DNA from: Exiguobacterium oxidotolerans JCM 12280
GTDB lineage: Bacteria; Bacillota; Bacilli; Exiguobacteriales; Exiguobacteriaceae
Length of the DNA: 64,000 nucleotides
Reading direction: 5' to 3'
NCBI RefSeq assembly: GCF_000702625.1
Contig: NZ_JNIS01000001.1
Span: 558,001 to 622,000, forward strand
Shown here: one piece after another, positions 8,050-16,963 of the stretch
Numbering within the stretch: the stretch's first letter is position 1
Layout: each line of letters begins with the position of its first letter
Notes under the pieces: generated by a model
Databases searched by the model: none
What the model saw: only the letters and a program-made list of their open reading frames with translations
What the model was told of the DNA's origin: nothing
Position numbers and translations under genes: made by a program

Positions 8050-9122
8050 TACTTAAGACCGCCTTTCAAAAGCGACTTCGCAAATGTACTATCTGGACGA
8101 TATTTCAGTGCGAGGTCACGGATGGCTGCTGGTGGTTCTACGTAAGGAGCTTGTGGATGTAACAACCACGTTGCTGCTTCGTGTGTATCAGTGATTCGGA
8201 AGAACGGAGGTTCTTTCTCGAAATCAATTTTCATCGCATATTGATTACGTGGTGCGAATGCATCACCTGTAGGCGGATGAAGTAAGTTCGGTGGCGTACC
8301 CGGGATCGCCGGTAAATCTTGCGCACGGTCATCTGAAGGGCGCGGCATCGATCCGAGAAGTCCCCATGTGTACGGGTGGCGTGGTTCATAGAAAATCTCA
8401 TCAACCGTACCTTTTTCAATCAATTTCCCAGCATACATGACGGCTACGCGGTCTGCCATGTTCGCGACGACACCGAGATCGTGCGTGATGAAGATGATTG
8501 CTGTACCTGTTTTTTGTTGAATGTCTTTTAGGAGCTCTAAAATCTGAGCTTGAATCGTAACATCAAGTGCTGTCGTCGGCTCATCGGCAATCAAAACTTT
8601 CGGGTTACATGCTAAGGCAATCGCGATAACAATCCGTTGACGCATCCCACCGGATAATTGGTGTGGATATTGTTTTAAACGCGCTTCCGGATTCGGAATC
8701 CCTACGAGCGTCAATAACTCGAGCGTCCGTTTTTTTGCGGCATCCCCTGTCAAGCCTTGGTGACGCTTCAAACCTTCTGCAATCTGTTTGTAGATCGTCA
8801 TCGTCGGGTTGAGTGATGTCATCGGATCCTGGAAGATCATTGCGATGTCACGACCACGAACTTTTTGCATTTCCTTGTCCGACAACTTGACTAAGTCACG
8901 GTCTTCGAAAATAATCTCACCATTCGTGATCTCACCAGGAGGATTCGGAATCAGTCGCATGATTGCTTTTGATGTAACCGACTTTCCTGAACCAGATTCA
9001 CCAACGATTGCAAGTGTTTCACCTTTTTTTAAATCAAACGATACGCCACGGACGGCTTGTACCGTCCCGGCATACGTATGGAAAGCGACGGTTAGGTCGC
9101 GTACAGATAAAATAGTTTCCAT
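8049..9122 (-). CDS. oppD: Oligopeptide ABC transporter ATPase OppD
   Basis: First ATP-binding subunit of the peptide importer. 357 aa. Walker A GESGSGKSV at 41-49, signature LSGGMRQR and Walker B VLIADEP are present, then the OppD/DppD C-terminal region (RHPYTWGLL). That region normally holds a CxxxxC...C iron-sulfur motif in many OppD proteins; no such cysteine cluster is visible here. RBS GAGAGGAG lies 8-9 nt upstream. It follows oppC by 27 nt. Confidence 0.95.
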   Translation of the reverse strand: METILSVRDLTVAFHTYAGTVQAVRGVSFDLKKGETLAIVGESGSGKSVTSKAIMRLIPNPPGEITNGEIIFEDRDLVKLSDKEMQKVRGRDIAMIFQDPMTSLNPTMTIYKQIAEGLKRHQGLTGDAAKKRTLELLTLVGIPNPEARLKQYPHQLSGGMRQRIVIAIALACNPKVLIADEPTTALDVTIQAQILELLKDIQQKTGTAIIFITHDLGVVANMADRVAVMYAGKLIEKGTVDEIFYEPRHPYTWGLLGSMPRPSDDRAQDLPAIPGTPPNLLHPPTGDAFAPRNQYAMKIDFEKEPPFFRITDTHEAATWLLHPQAPYVEPPAAIRDLALKYRPDSTFAKSLLKGGLK

Positions 9123-9149
9123 TGTGGATGAACTCCTCTCTAATTTCCG

Positions 9150-10181
9150 TTAGCGGCGTAGACGTGGGTCAAACGCATCCCGTAATCCATCGGCCAACAT
9201 GTTAAAGCTGATCATTAGGAGTACGATGACCGTCGATGGCACGACAAGCAAGTAAGGGAACGTCTTCAATTCTTTGTACCCTTCGTTGATCAATGTACCA
9301 AGGGACGGTTTCGGTGGAGCGAGACCAAGTCCAATGAAGCTAAGGAACGCTTCGAAGAAAATCGCACTAGGAATCGTGAACATAAGTGAGATGATAATAA
9401 TTCCAAGAGTATTTGGAATCAAATGCTTAAAGATTAAACGTGAGCTAGAAGCCCCAAGCGTACGTGCTGCAAGTACAAATTCCTGATTCTTAAGTTTCAG
9501 GATTTGTCCTCGAACGAGTCGACTCATCCCAATCCATCCGGTGATGGTCATCGCCAAGATGATCGTCGTGATTCCCGGTTCAAGAATCAAGATGAACAGA
9601 ATGATTAAGATTAAGTTCGGAATCCCAGTCAGGATTTCCGTAATACGTTGCATGATGTTATCAACACGACCGCCATAATAAGCAGAAAGTCCACCATATG
9701 TGACACCGATGATGACATCGATGATTGCAGCCATGACACCGATAAAGAGTGAAACGCGTGTACCTTCCCAGACACGTGACCAAGAGTCACGTCCGAGATG
9801 ATCCGTTCCGAACCAATAGTTTTCTGTTACTTGTTTTTGCTCGTAAAAATCAATTTCTTTATCACCTAATGTTGCCATACCATCAAATCCGGCCCACTCA
9901 AGCCCTGTTACTTTTGGTGGTAGCTTCGCTTGCGTGATCGTTTGCGTGTAAGCATCGCGCCCTGAAAGCATCGGTCCGAAGATTGAAAGTAACGCAATGA
10001 TAAGAATGATGATGAGCGAAAGAATCGCTGCTTTATTTCGAATAAGACGCGTCCAGGCATCTTGCCAAAAATTTAAACTTTTTCCGGCGATACGCTCTCC
10101 GGCTTGTTCATTGAACTCAACCGTTTGAAACAGTGACGAATCAAATTGTTCCGTTTTTGCATTTGAATTTTGCTCTGCCAT
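9150..10181 (-). CDS. oppC: Oligopeptide ABC transporter permease OppC
   Basis: Inner membrane permease subunit. 343 aa. A cytosolic N-terminus is followed by a first membrane segment at about 50-70, a long extracytoplasmic loop (about 75-135) and a five-segment BPD_transp_1 domain. The EAA-type loop (AARTLGASSSRLIFKHLIPN) that contacts the ATPases is clear. Its start overlaps the oppB stop by one base; the ribosome site GGGGGG is within the oppB end. Confidence 0.94.
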   Translation of the reverse strand: MAEQNSNAKTEQFDSSLFQTVEFNEQAGERIAGKSLNFWQDAWTRLIRNKAAILSLIIILIIALLSIFGPMLSGRDAYTQTITQAKLPPKVTGLEWAGFDGMATLGDKEIDFYEQKQVTENYWFGTDHLGRDSWSRVWEGTRVSLFIGVMAAIIDVIIGVTYGGLSAYYGGRVDNIMQRITEILTGIPNLILIILFILILEPGITTIILAMTITGWIGMSRLVRGQILKLKNQEFVLAARTLGASSSRLIFKHLIPNTLGIIIISLMFTIPSAIFFEAFLSFIGLGLAPPKPSLGTLINEGYKELKTFPYLLVVPSTVIVLLMISFNMLADGLRDAFDPRLRR

Positions 10182-11107
10182 TATTCATTACCCCCCAAAC
10201 GAATCCGTGGATCAACGACACCGTACAGTAAGTCGACGATCAAAATCATAAGGATGAAGACCGCTGAGAAGAACAATGTTGTTCCCATGATGACTGTATA
10301 GTCATTTAGCGTGATTGATGATACGAACAACTCACCAAGACCTGGTACAGCAAAAATTCTTTCAATGACGAGTGTTCCTGTGATTAAGGCAGCAGTCATC
10401 GGTCCAAGAATCGTAATTGCTGGAATCAAGGCGTTACGCACCATGTGTTTCCACGTGATCGATTGTCCATCTAGTCCTTTTGCCTTAGCAAGCGTGACAT
10501 AATCCTGTCCTGTTACCTCGAGCATCTCCGTTCGAACAAAACGAGCGATGGAGGCGGTAACTCCTAAGGACAAGGAAATTGTCGGCAAAATCGTATGTGC
10601 TGGGCTTTCCCAGAAGGCGACCGGCAAAACGCCCCATTTCACTCCTACGTAGTATTGAAGAAGCGAAGCAAATACGAACGACGGTATGGAAATACCGAGT
10701 ACTGATGCAAACATCGCACCGTAATCAATCGCTGTGTTATGACGTAGTGCCGCAACAACACCGAGTAAAAGACCCGCAAGGACACCGAGTATAAGTGCTT
10801 GTGCTCCTAATTGAGCTGACGGTCCAATCCGTTCCATGATTAAATCTGTAACAGGACGGCTATCATATTTAAATGACACTCCTAAGTCCCCTTGGAACAA
10901 GTTAACCATGTACGCTGCGTAGCGTTGTGGAAGTGGATCATTCAAGTTGTACTTATCCCGAAGGATATTCAATTGCTCAGGAGAAAGCTTTTCCTGGTTT
11001 TGGAACGGTGAACCTGGTAACAGATCCATCAAGAAGAACGTGAATGAAGCGATGAGTAAAAACGTCAGTACGCCGTAAGTAAGGCGTTGAGCTAAATAAC
11101 GGCCCAT
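10181..11107 (-). CDS. oppB: Oligopeptide ABC transporter permease OppB
   Basis: Inner membrane permease partner of OppC. I chose the ATG at 11107 (MGRYLAQRL), 8 nt after AGGGGG; a GTG three codons upstream is possible. The product is 308 aa with six membrane segments and the conserved permease loop (AKGLDGQSITWKHMVRNAL). It heads oppB-C-D-F. A terminator and its own promoter lie between it and oppA, so oppA can be expressed in excess of the permease, as is usual for binding proteins. Confidence 0.94.
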   Translation of the reverse strand: MGRYLAQRLTYGVLTFLLIASFTFFLMDLLPGSPFQNQEKLSPEQLNILRDKYNLNDPLPQRYAAYMVNLFQGDLGVSFKYDSRPVTDLIMERIGPSAQLGAQALILGVLAGLLLGVVAALRHNTAIDYGAMFASVLGISIPSFVFASLLQYYVGVKWGVLPVAFWESPAHTILPTISLSLGVTASIARFVRTEMLEVTGQDYVTLAKAKGLDGQSITWKHMVRNALIPAITILGPMTAALITGTLVIERIFAVPGLGELFVSSITLNDYTVIMGTTLFFSAVFILMILIVDLLYGVVDPRIRLGGNE

Positions 11108-11162
11108 AGATGGCACCCCCTATAAAGATTTTTCTGTTTTTTTCGAAAACATCAATAAAACC

Positions 11163-11192
11163 AGTATGACGTAAAATTGTCGGAACATTCAA
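11163..11192 (-). promoter_or_regulatory. Candidate sigma-A promoter of oppBCDF
   Basis: On the minus strand TTGAAT, 18 nt, CATACT lies about 50 nt upstream of oppB. A second possible -10 (TATAAT at 11305-11310, weak -35 TTCTAA) lies further up. The 327-nt gap 11117-11443 holds these and the oppA terminator; I see no gene in it. Confidence 0.5.
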
Positions 11193-11396
11193 GAATTTTG
11201 TTGTAAAATTTTAAATTCTTTTTTGTCCCAACCTGATATGATGCCCCCCATGATCACTGCTTTTTCACAGTTAACCAATATTTCAGAATTTTTCGTTTGA
11301 TTCCATTATACTTTGCTAACAAAGTAATTAGAACATCTTTTTTACAAATAGTTCACATTTCGTTTAGAAATGATTACACATTCAGAAAAAGTAGTA

Positions 11397-11436
11397 TAAA
11401 ACAGGAGCGTTCCCTGAACCTAAATCGGGACGCTCC
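11397..11436 (-). terminator. Terminator or attenuating hairpin after oppA
   Basis: GGAGCGTCCC pairs with GGGAACGCTCC (one bulged base), followed on the minus strand by TGTTTTAT. It also has a T-run on the plus strand. Partial read-through into oppBCDF is likely. Confidence 0.7.
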
Positions 11437-11443
11437 AGTTTTT

Positions 11444-13051
11444 TTACTTCATATCAACATATTTGTATTGGAAATCCGCACCAAACAATTGGCGTTTGAA
11501 GTTTTCAACTGTCGGACGGCTCAAGTAAGCTGCACCTGCTTGATACAATGGCGCGATTGCTTGATCTTTCTCGATCAATTGGGCTTCCGCTTGCTTGAAC
11601 AAGTCGAGACGTTTCGTAACATCTGCTTCTTCATTGGCAGCATTCAACAACTTATCATATGCTGATGAGTCGTAATTAACATCGTTTTGACTATTTGTTG
11701 ATTCAAAGATCGACAAATTCGACATTGGATCTTGGTAATCAGGACCCCAAAGTGAATACGACATTTGGTAGTCACCTTTAGACTCTAAATCGAGTTTGTT
11801 CTTGAATGGCTGTTGTTTGATTGAAACTGTCACGTTCGGCAAGTTTCTTTCAATTTGACCTTTCATGTACTCACTTGTCTTTTTAGAGTCTTCGCTGTCG
11901 AACGATAATAGTTCAATCGTTGTTTTCTTATCACCATTTGCTTTTTTCCAAAGATCAGCTGCTTCGTTCGCATCACGATCGAACCAGTTAATGTCACTCG
12001 TATAGTCTTTTCCAGCTTCATCTTTAATGAAGTCTTTTGGAATGAAGCTTGTTGTTGGAATCGAACCATTCGCAAGTAACGTTTCTGTGATGCCTTTAGG
12101 ATCAATTGCGCGAGCAATCGCTTTACGGGCATTGACATCTTTCATCGTCGCATCTTCGTTATTGAACTTCAAATAAGCGATTGTAGAACGTAATGCTGTA
12201 TTGAATTCAGGTTTCGATTCATAAACAGCAACTTGTTCAGATGTTAAGCCAGCATAATCGATGTCATTTGATTCATACAGGTTAGTAACCGTTGACGAAT
12301 CTTTAACGACACGAATCGTTACTTCGTCAAGACTGACGGCATCTTTATCCCAGTAATTTTCATTCTTCGTCAAGACGCGTTTTGAATCTGTTTTCCAAGA
12401 TGTCCAAACGAATGGTCCGTTGTATAACAATTTATCCGGTTGAAGTGAAAAGTCTTTTTCGTTCTTTTTATAAAATTCTTCACTAATCGGTGTATATGTT
12501 CCAAATGACGTCAGTGACAAGAAGTACGGCGATGGACGCTCAAGTGTTACTTCAAGTGTTTTGTCATCAAGTGCTTTGACACCTAATTCATCAACTGGTT
12601 TTTTCCCTTGTGAGACAGCTGCACCATTTTTGACAGTATCAAAGATATAGGCATATCCTGAACCTGTTTCTGGATCAACTGCACGTTTCCAAGCAAATTC
12701 AAAATCTTGTGCTTTGACTGGCGAACCATCAGACCATTTCGAATCACGAAGTGTAAACGTGTACGTGAGGTTATCACTCGAGATATCTGTTTTTTCAGCT
12801 AGTGCAGGAATCGCCTTACCTTCTTTGTCTAAGCGGTAGAGTCCTTCCATCGTGTTCCCAATCATATCAAATGCGACTGAATCCGTTGCTTTAGCCGGGT
12901 CGACCGTCGTAATATCGGACGTACTCGTTAAGCGCAAGTTTTTCTTGTCTGAAGAACCTGAATCTTTATCTCCGCTCGTCGAACATCCTGCAAGGACTAC
13001 ACTCCCTGCAAGCATGACTGATAACGCGAGACCGACAGTTTTTTTCTTCAT
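11444..13051 (-). CDS. oppA: Oligopeptide-binding lipoprotein OppA
   Basis: Extracellular solute-binding lipoprotein (SBP family 5) that hands peptides to OppBC. 535 aa. The N-terminal signal ends in the lipobox LAGC (Cys22 or 23), followed by a Ser/Asp/Lys linker. SBP_bac_5 features are clear (FAWKRAVDPETGSGYAY; DYQDPMSNL near the C-terminus). It is the nearest binding protein to the permease genes and shares their direction, so it is the best candidate for the cognate OppA. Expression appears controlled by a promoter at 13185-13213 and a 125-nt structured leader. Confidence 0.94.
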   Translation of the reverse strand: MKKKTVGLALSVMLAGSVVLAGCSTSGDKDSGSSDKKNLRLTSTSDITTVDPAKATDSVAFDMIGNTMEGLYRLDKEGKAIPALAEKTDISSDNLTYTFTLRDSKWSDGSPVKAQDFEFAWKRAVDPETGSGYAYIFDTVKNGAAVSQGKKPVDELGVKALDDKTLEVTLERPSPYFLSLTSFGTYTPISEEFYKKNEKDFSLQPDKLLYNGPFVWTSWKTDSKRVLTKNENYWDKDAVSLDEVTIRVVKDSSTVTNLYESNDIDYAGLTSEQVAVYESKPEFNTALRSTIAYLKFNNEDATMKDVNARKAIARAIDPKGITETLLANGSIPTTSFIPKDFIKDEAGKDYTSDINWFDRDANEAADLWKKANGDKKTTIELLSFDSEDSKKTSEYMKGQIERNLPNVTVSIKQQPFKNKLDLESKGDYQMSYSLWGPDYQDPMSNLSIFESTNSQNDVNYDSSAYDKLLNAANEEADVTKRLDLFKQAEAQLIEKDQAIAPLYQAGAAYLSRPTVENFKRQLFGADFQYKYVDMK

Positions 13052-13082
13052 CGGTGAGTCATCTCCTTTTCAATTTTCAAGT

Positions 13083-13102
13083 TGTCATAAACAGTTATGA
13101 CA
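13083..13102. promoter_or_regulatory. Perfect inverted repeat in the oppA leader
   Basis: TGTCATAA and TTATGACA are separated by ACAG: an 8-bp perfect palindromic arm pair 32 nt upstream of the oppA ATG, downstream of the predicted transcription start. It could be an operator or an RNA hairpin near the ribosome site. Confidence 0.55.
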
Positions 13103-13126
13103 TCAATAACGTTGGATCGAACCCAC

Positions 13127-13146
13127 ATGCATTCCCCAAAATGCAT
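13127..13146. promoter_or_regulatory. Second inverted repeat in the oppA leader
   Basis: ATGCATT and AATGCAT flank CCCCAA: perfect 7-bp arms with a 6-nt loop, also inside the predicted oppA leader. A CodY-like half site (AATTTTCGAAA on the minus strand, about 13158-13168) lies just upstream. Confidence 0.45.
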
Positions 13147-13184
13147 TGACCTGGTTTCGAAAATTCAAACGAAGTGATAAGTTG

Positions 13185-13213
13185 ATTTTATGTGAGAATA
13201 ACAATAACGTCAA
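13185..13213 (-). promoter_or_regulatory. Sigma-A promoter of oppA
   Basis: Minus strand TTGACG, exactly 17 nt, TAAAAT. The transcription start would be near 13178, giving a leader of about 125 nt before the oppA ATG. Confidence 0.75.
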
Positions 13214-13285
13214 GTGAATAGTCACACTATTTGCTGTTTTAAGATATATAACCGTAATAAATTCGTAACTTTCGGGGGCATTGCG

Positions 13286-13291
13286 TATAAT
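13286..13291 (+). promoter_or_regulatory. Candidate -10 for the small membrane protein gene
   Basis: TATAAT lies 31 nt upstream of the ATG at 13323; the -35 (TTCGTA, 18 nt spacing) is weak. The ribosome site AAGGGGG follows. Confidence 0.45.
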
Positions 13292-13322
13292 GGATTCATA
13301 ATCCATATTAAGGGGGACTACT

Positions 13323-13703
13323 ATGCGTTTTCACTTGTTTCGTCCGATTTTAATCGCTTTAATTTTATCGATTATTTACACCATTTGGGCGAGTTTCACG
13401 GATTCAACCCATTCTTTTTTCTACCACTTTTCGGGTGGGTTATTTATCTCAGGATTCATCTTAATGGCAATCGGTTTATTTTCTAACATGTCTGCAAATG
13501 GATTTTTTAGAGGACTGACCGCTGGATTCAAAAAACAACGTGAGGCAAGATTACGAGAAATCGATGGTGAGTATCACGAGGACGAGGATGAAGAGCATGA
13601 AGTGTATGAAGAAAAGCGAAAACGTTCTTTAAACCGGACAGCACCATACTTGTCTAGCGGCTTATTGTGCATTGCTTTCTCATTGCTTTTGTCATTCGTT
13701 TAA
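13323..13703 (+). CDS. Small membrane protein with acidic loop, unknown function
   Basis: 126 aa. Three hydrophobic segments are visible: about residues 7-25, 35-55 and 108-125. Between the second and third is a basic-then-acidic cytosolic stretch (KKQREAR, then a Glu/Asp run around HEDEDEEHE). The pattern resembles small uncharacterised Firmicute membrane families such as DUF3899, but I cannot confirm this. It has its own TATAAT and a good RBS (AAGGGGG). It is divergent from oppA and lies directly before the trpS leader, with no clear terminator between. Confidence 0.75.
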   Translation: MRFHLFRPILIALILSIIYTIWASFTDSTHSFFYHFSGGLFISGFILMAIGLFSNMSANGFFRGLTAGFKKQREARLREIDGEYHEDEDEEHEVYEEKRKRSLNRTAPYLSSGLLCIAFSLLLSFV

Positions 13704-13760
13704 ACGATTTTTTCGTGACGCTAGACAATGGTTTATGGTAAAATCTTGTTAAGTTACATG

Positions 13761-13766
13761 TATAAT
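13761..13766 (+). promoter_or_regulatory. -10 element of the trpS transcript
   Basis: A consensus TATAAT just before the T-box leader; no convincing -35 at 16-18 nt was found. Confidence 0.5.
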
Positions 13767-13771
13767 AACAC

Positions 13772-15026
<1,255 letters not shown>

Positions 15027-15038
15027 GAATCCATCCCG

Positions 15039-15065
15039 GCGAGTCGTTCATCCGACTCGCTTTTC
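15039..15065 (+). terminator. Terminator of trpS
   Basis: GCGAGTCG pairs with CGACTCGC over a 6-nt loop, followed by TTTTCT. Confidence 0.8.
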
Positions 15066-15073
15066 TGTGCAAA

Positions 15074-15105
15074 AAAAACACTTCCGAAAAATCGGAAGTG
15101 TTTTT
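15074..15105. terminator. Terminator of the second oppA-like gene
   Basis: AAAAACACTTCCGA pairs with TCGGAAGTGTTTTT over a short A-loop. Symmetric, so it works on both strands; on the minus strand it lies just after the oppA-like stop. Confidence 0.85.
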
Positions 15106-15111
15106 AAAAAC

Positions 15112-16755
15112 TTATTTGCCTTCGATTGAAGCCCATTTGTAAGAGAAGTCTGCGCCGAAGTTATGCTCGACAACACCTTTTACGTATGGTTTAACGAGGA
15201 ACGCACGTCCACGTTGATAAACAGGTGAGATTCCTGCAGAATCAAGAAGAATTTTCTCTGCTTCTTGAAGTTCAGACCAACGTTTTGCTGCATCCGTTTG
15301 TGTTTGAGCATCTTTGACGAGTTTGTCGTACTCTGGATCTGACCAGTCACCACGGTTATATGGTCCATCAGTCAAGAAGAGATCGAGGAACGTCATTGGA
15401 TCTTGATAGTCAGGACCCCAGCCTGCGAATGAGAATTCGAAGTCGCCTTTGTTTTCAAGATCAAGTTTGTTTTTGAACGGTTGTTGCTTGATTGTGACTT
15501 TCATACCTGGAAGGTTCTTCTCAAGCTCACCTTTCAAGAACTCACCGATTTTCTTCGCATCATCACTATCATAGTTAAGAAGCTCAAGCTCGACTGAATC
15601 TTTGCCGATTTCTTTTAAGCCCTCTTCCCACAGTTTTTTCGCTTCATCCGCATTGAACTCGTTGAATGTTGGATACTTTTCACGGAAGTCTTTTCCGTCA
15701 GCATCTTTCGCGAAGTCTTTTGGTACAAGATAGTTTGCTGGAAGTGATCCGTTTGCAAGGATGACATCCGTGATTCCTTTTTTGTTATATCCCATATCGA
15801 TCGCACGGCGAATTTTTTCATTTTCGAGTGCTTCAACTTTCGTATTCAAGTAAAGGTAGAAGATTGTTGATTCACCTTTAGTTTGGAATTCTTTATTGTC
15901 TTGATACTGAGCTACGAATTCAGATGAAAGACCTGTACGGTCGATTGTCCCTTTTTCGTAAAGGTTAACAGCAGTCGAAATTTCTTTTACGACCTTAACG
16001 TTGATCGTGTCCAATTTGACGCTATCTTTATCCCAGTAGTTATCGTTTTTAACCATTTTCCAGCCTTGTTCACGTGTCCATTCCGTTAACTTGAATGGTC
16101 CATTATAAAGTGATTTGTCAGCTGTCGTACCGAAGCCCTTACCGATTTCTTTCGAAAGTTCTTCCGATTTCGGCATGAATGGACCGAATCCAGTCAATCC
16201 GAGGAAGTAATCTGCAGGTGATTTTAATTTTACTTCGAACGTTTTATCATCAACTGCTTTTACGCCTACCGCGTCACGCTCGCCTTTTTTCGTATTGTAT
16301 TCTTCAGCACCTTCGATGTTGTAGAATACATACGCATATTGCGATGCGTTTTCTGGGTTAAGGACTTCTTTCCAAGCGTACTCGAAGTCTTTTGCAGTGA
16401 TTGGTGTACCATCAGACCAATTAGCATCACGTAGCTTGAACGTGTACGTCAATTTGTCGTCAGAAACCGTATGGCTTTCTGCAATACCTGGTGTTGGCTG
16501 TTGCTTGTCATCCAAACGGTAAAGACCTTCCATCGTGTTGTTCAAGACGTTGAACGAAACAGCGTCCGTAGAAGTTGTTGGGTTAAGCGTCGGGATATCC
16601 GCGCTTTCGATCAGGTTAAGCGTCTGCTCACTTGATTTTTTGTCCGAACCGTTATCGCCCGATGAATCATTTGAATCAGTCGTCGAACAAGCAGCAAGGA
16701 ATGCGCTTGATACGAGCGCTACTGAGGTAGCGAGTGCAAAACTTTTCTTTTTCAT
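15112..16755 (-). CDS. Second OppA-like peptide-binding lipoprotein
   Basis: 547-aa SBP family 5 lipoprotein. The signal peptide ends in FLAAC (lipobox Cys), followed by a long Ser/Asp-rich linker. It closely parallels OppA: TYTFKLRDANWSDG, the EYAWKEVLNPENAS stretch and WGPDYQDPM near the end. It has its own promoter and terminator and no permease genes of its own, so it probably feeds the same OppBCDF with a different peptide range. Signalling-peptide capture is possible but not shown. Confidence 0.92.
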   Translation of the reverse strand: MKKKSFALATSVALVSSAFLAACSTTDSNDSSGDNGSDKKSSEQTLNLIESADIPTLNPTTSTDAVSFNVLNNTMEGLYRLDDKQQPTPGIAESHTVSDDKLTYTFKLRDANWSDGTPITAKDFEYAWKEVLNPENASQYAYVFYNIEGAEEYNTKKGERDAVGVKAVDDKTFEVKLKSPADYFLGLTGFGPFMPKSEELSKEIGKGFGTTADKSLYNGPFKLTEWTREQGWKMVKNDNYWDKDSVKLDTINVKVVKEISTAVNLYEKGTIDRTGLSSEFVAQYQDNKEFQTKGESTIFYLYLNTKVEALENEKIRRAIDMGYNKKGITDVILANGSLPANYLVPKDFAKDADGKDFREKYPTFNEFNADEAKKLWEEGLKEIGKDSVELELLNYDSDDAKKIGEFLKGELEKNLPGMKVTIKQQPFKNKLDLENKGDFEFSFAGWGPDYQDPMTFLDLFLTDGPYNRGDWSDPEYDKLVKDAQTQTDAAKRWSELQEAEKILLDSAGISPVYQRGRAFLVKPYVKGVVEHNFGADFSYKWASIEGK

Positions 16756-16855
16756 GATACGATGACCCCCCTAAAATTTCCAAAGCTAGTAATCTAAAGT
16801 TTTTGCCCGAAAAAAAGTAGTCCTTTTTGGCCGAACAAAACTCTCCGTTACAAAT

Positions 16856-16883
16856 AGTTTACAATGTTCTGATAATTTTGCAA
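16856..16883 (-). promoter_or_regulatory. Promoter of the second oppA-like gene
   Basis: Minus strand TTGCAA, 16 nt, TAAACT. About 20 nt further upstream (around 16898-16912) AATATTTAGAAAAAT matches the CodY consensus in 12 of 15 positions. CodY control of peptide uptake is known in Bacillales; here it is only a sequence match. Confidence 0.55.
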
Positions 16884-16918
16884 AGCTTTTATCCGATTTT
16901 TCTAAATATTTTTTCAAA

Positions 16919-16953
16919 AAAACAAGAAGGACATGAGTGCATCCCATGTCCTT
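16919..16953 (-). terminator. Terminator of the third oppA-like gene
   Basis: AAGGACATG pairs with CATGTCCTT over a 9-nt loop; on the minus strand TCTTGTTTTTTTG follows. Confidence 0.75.
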
Positions 16954-16963
16954 CCTTAATTAA

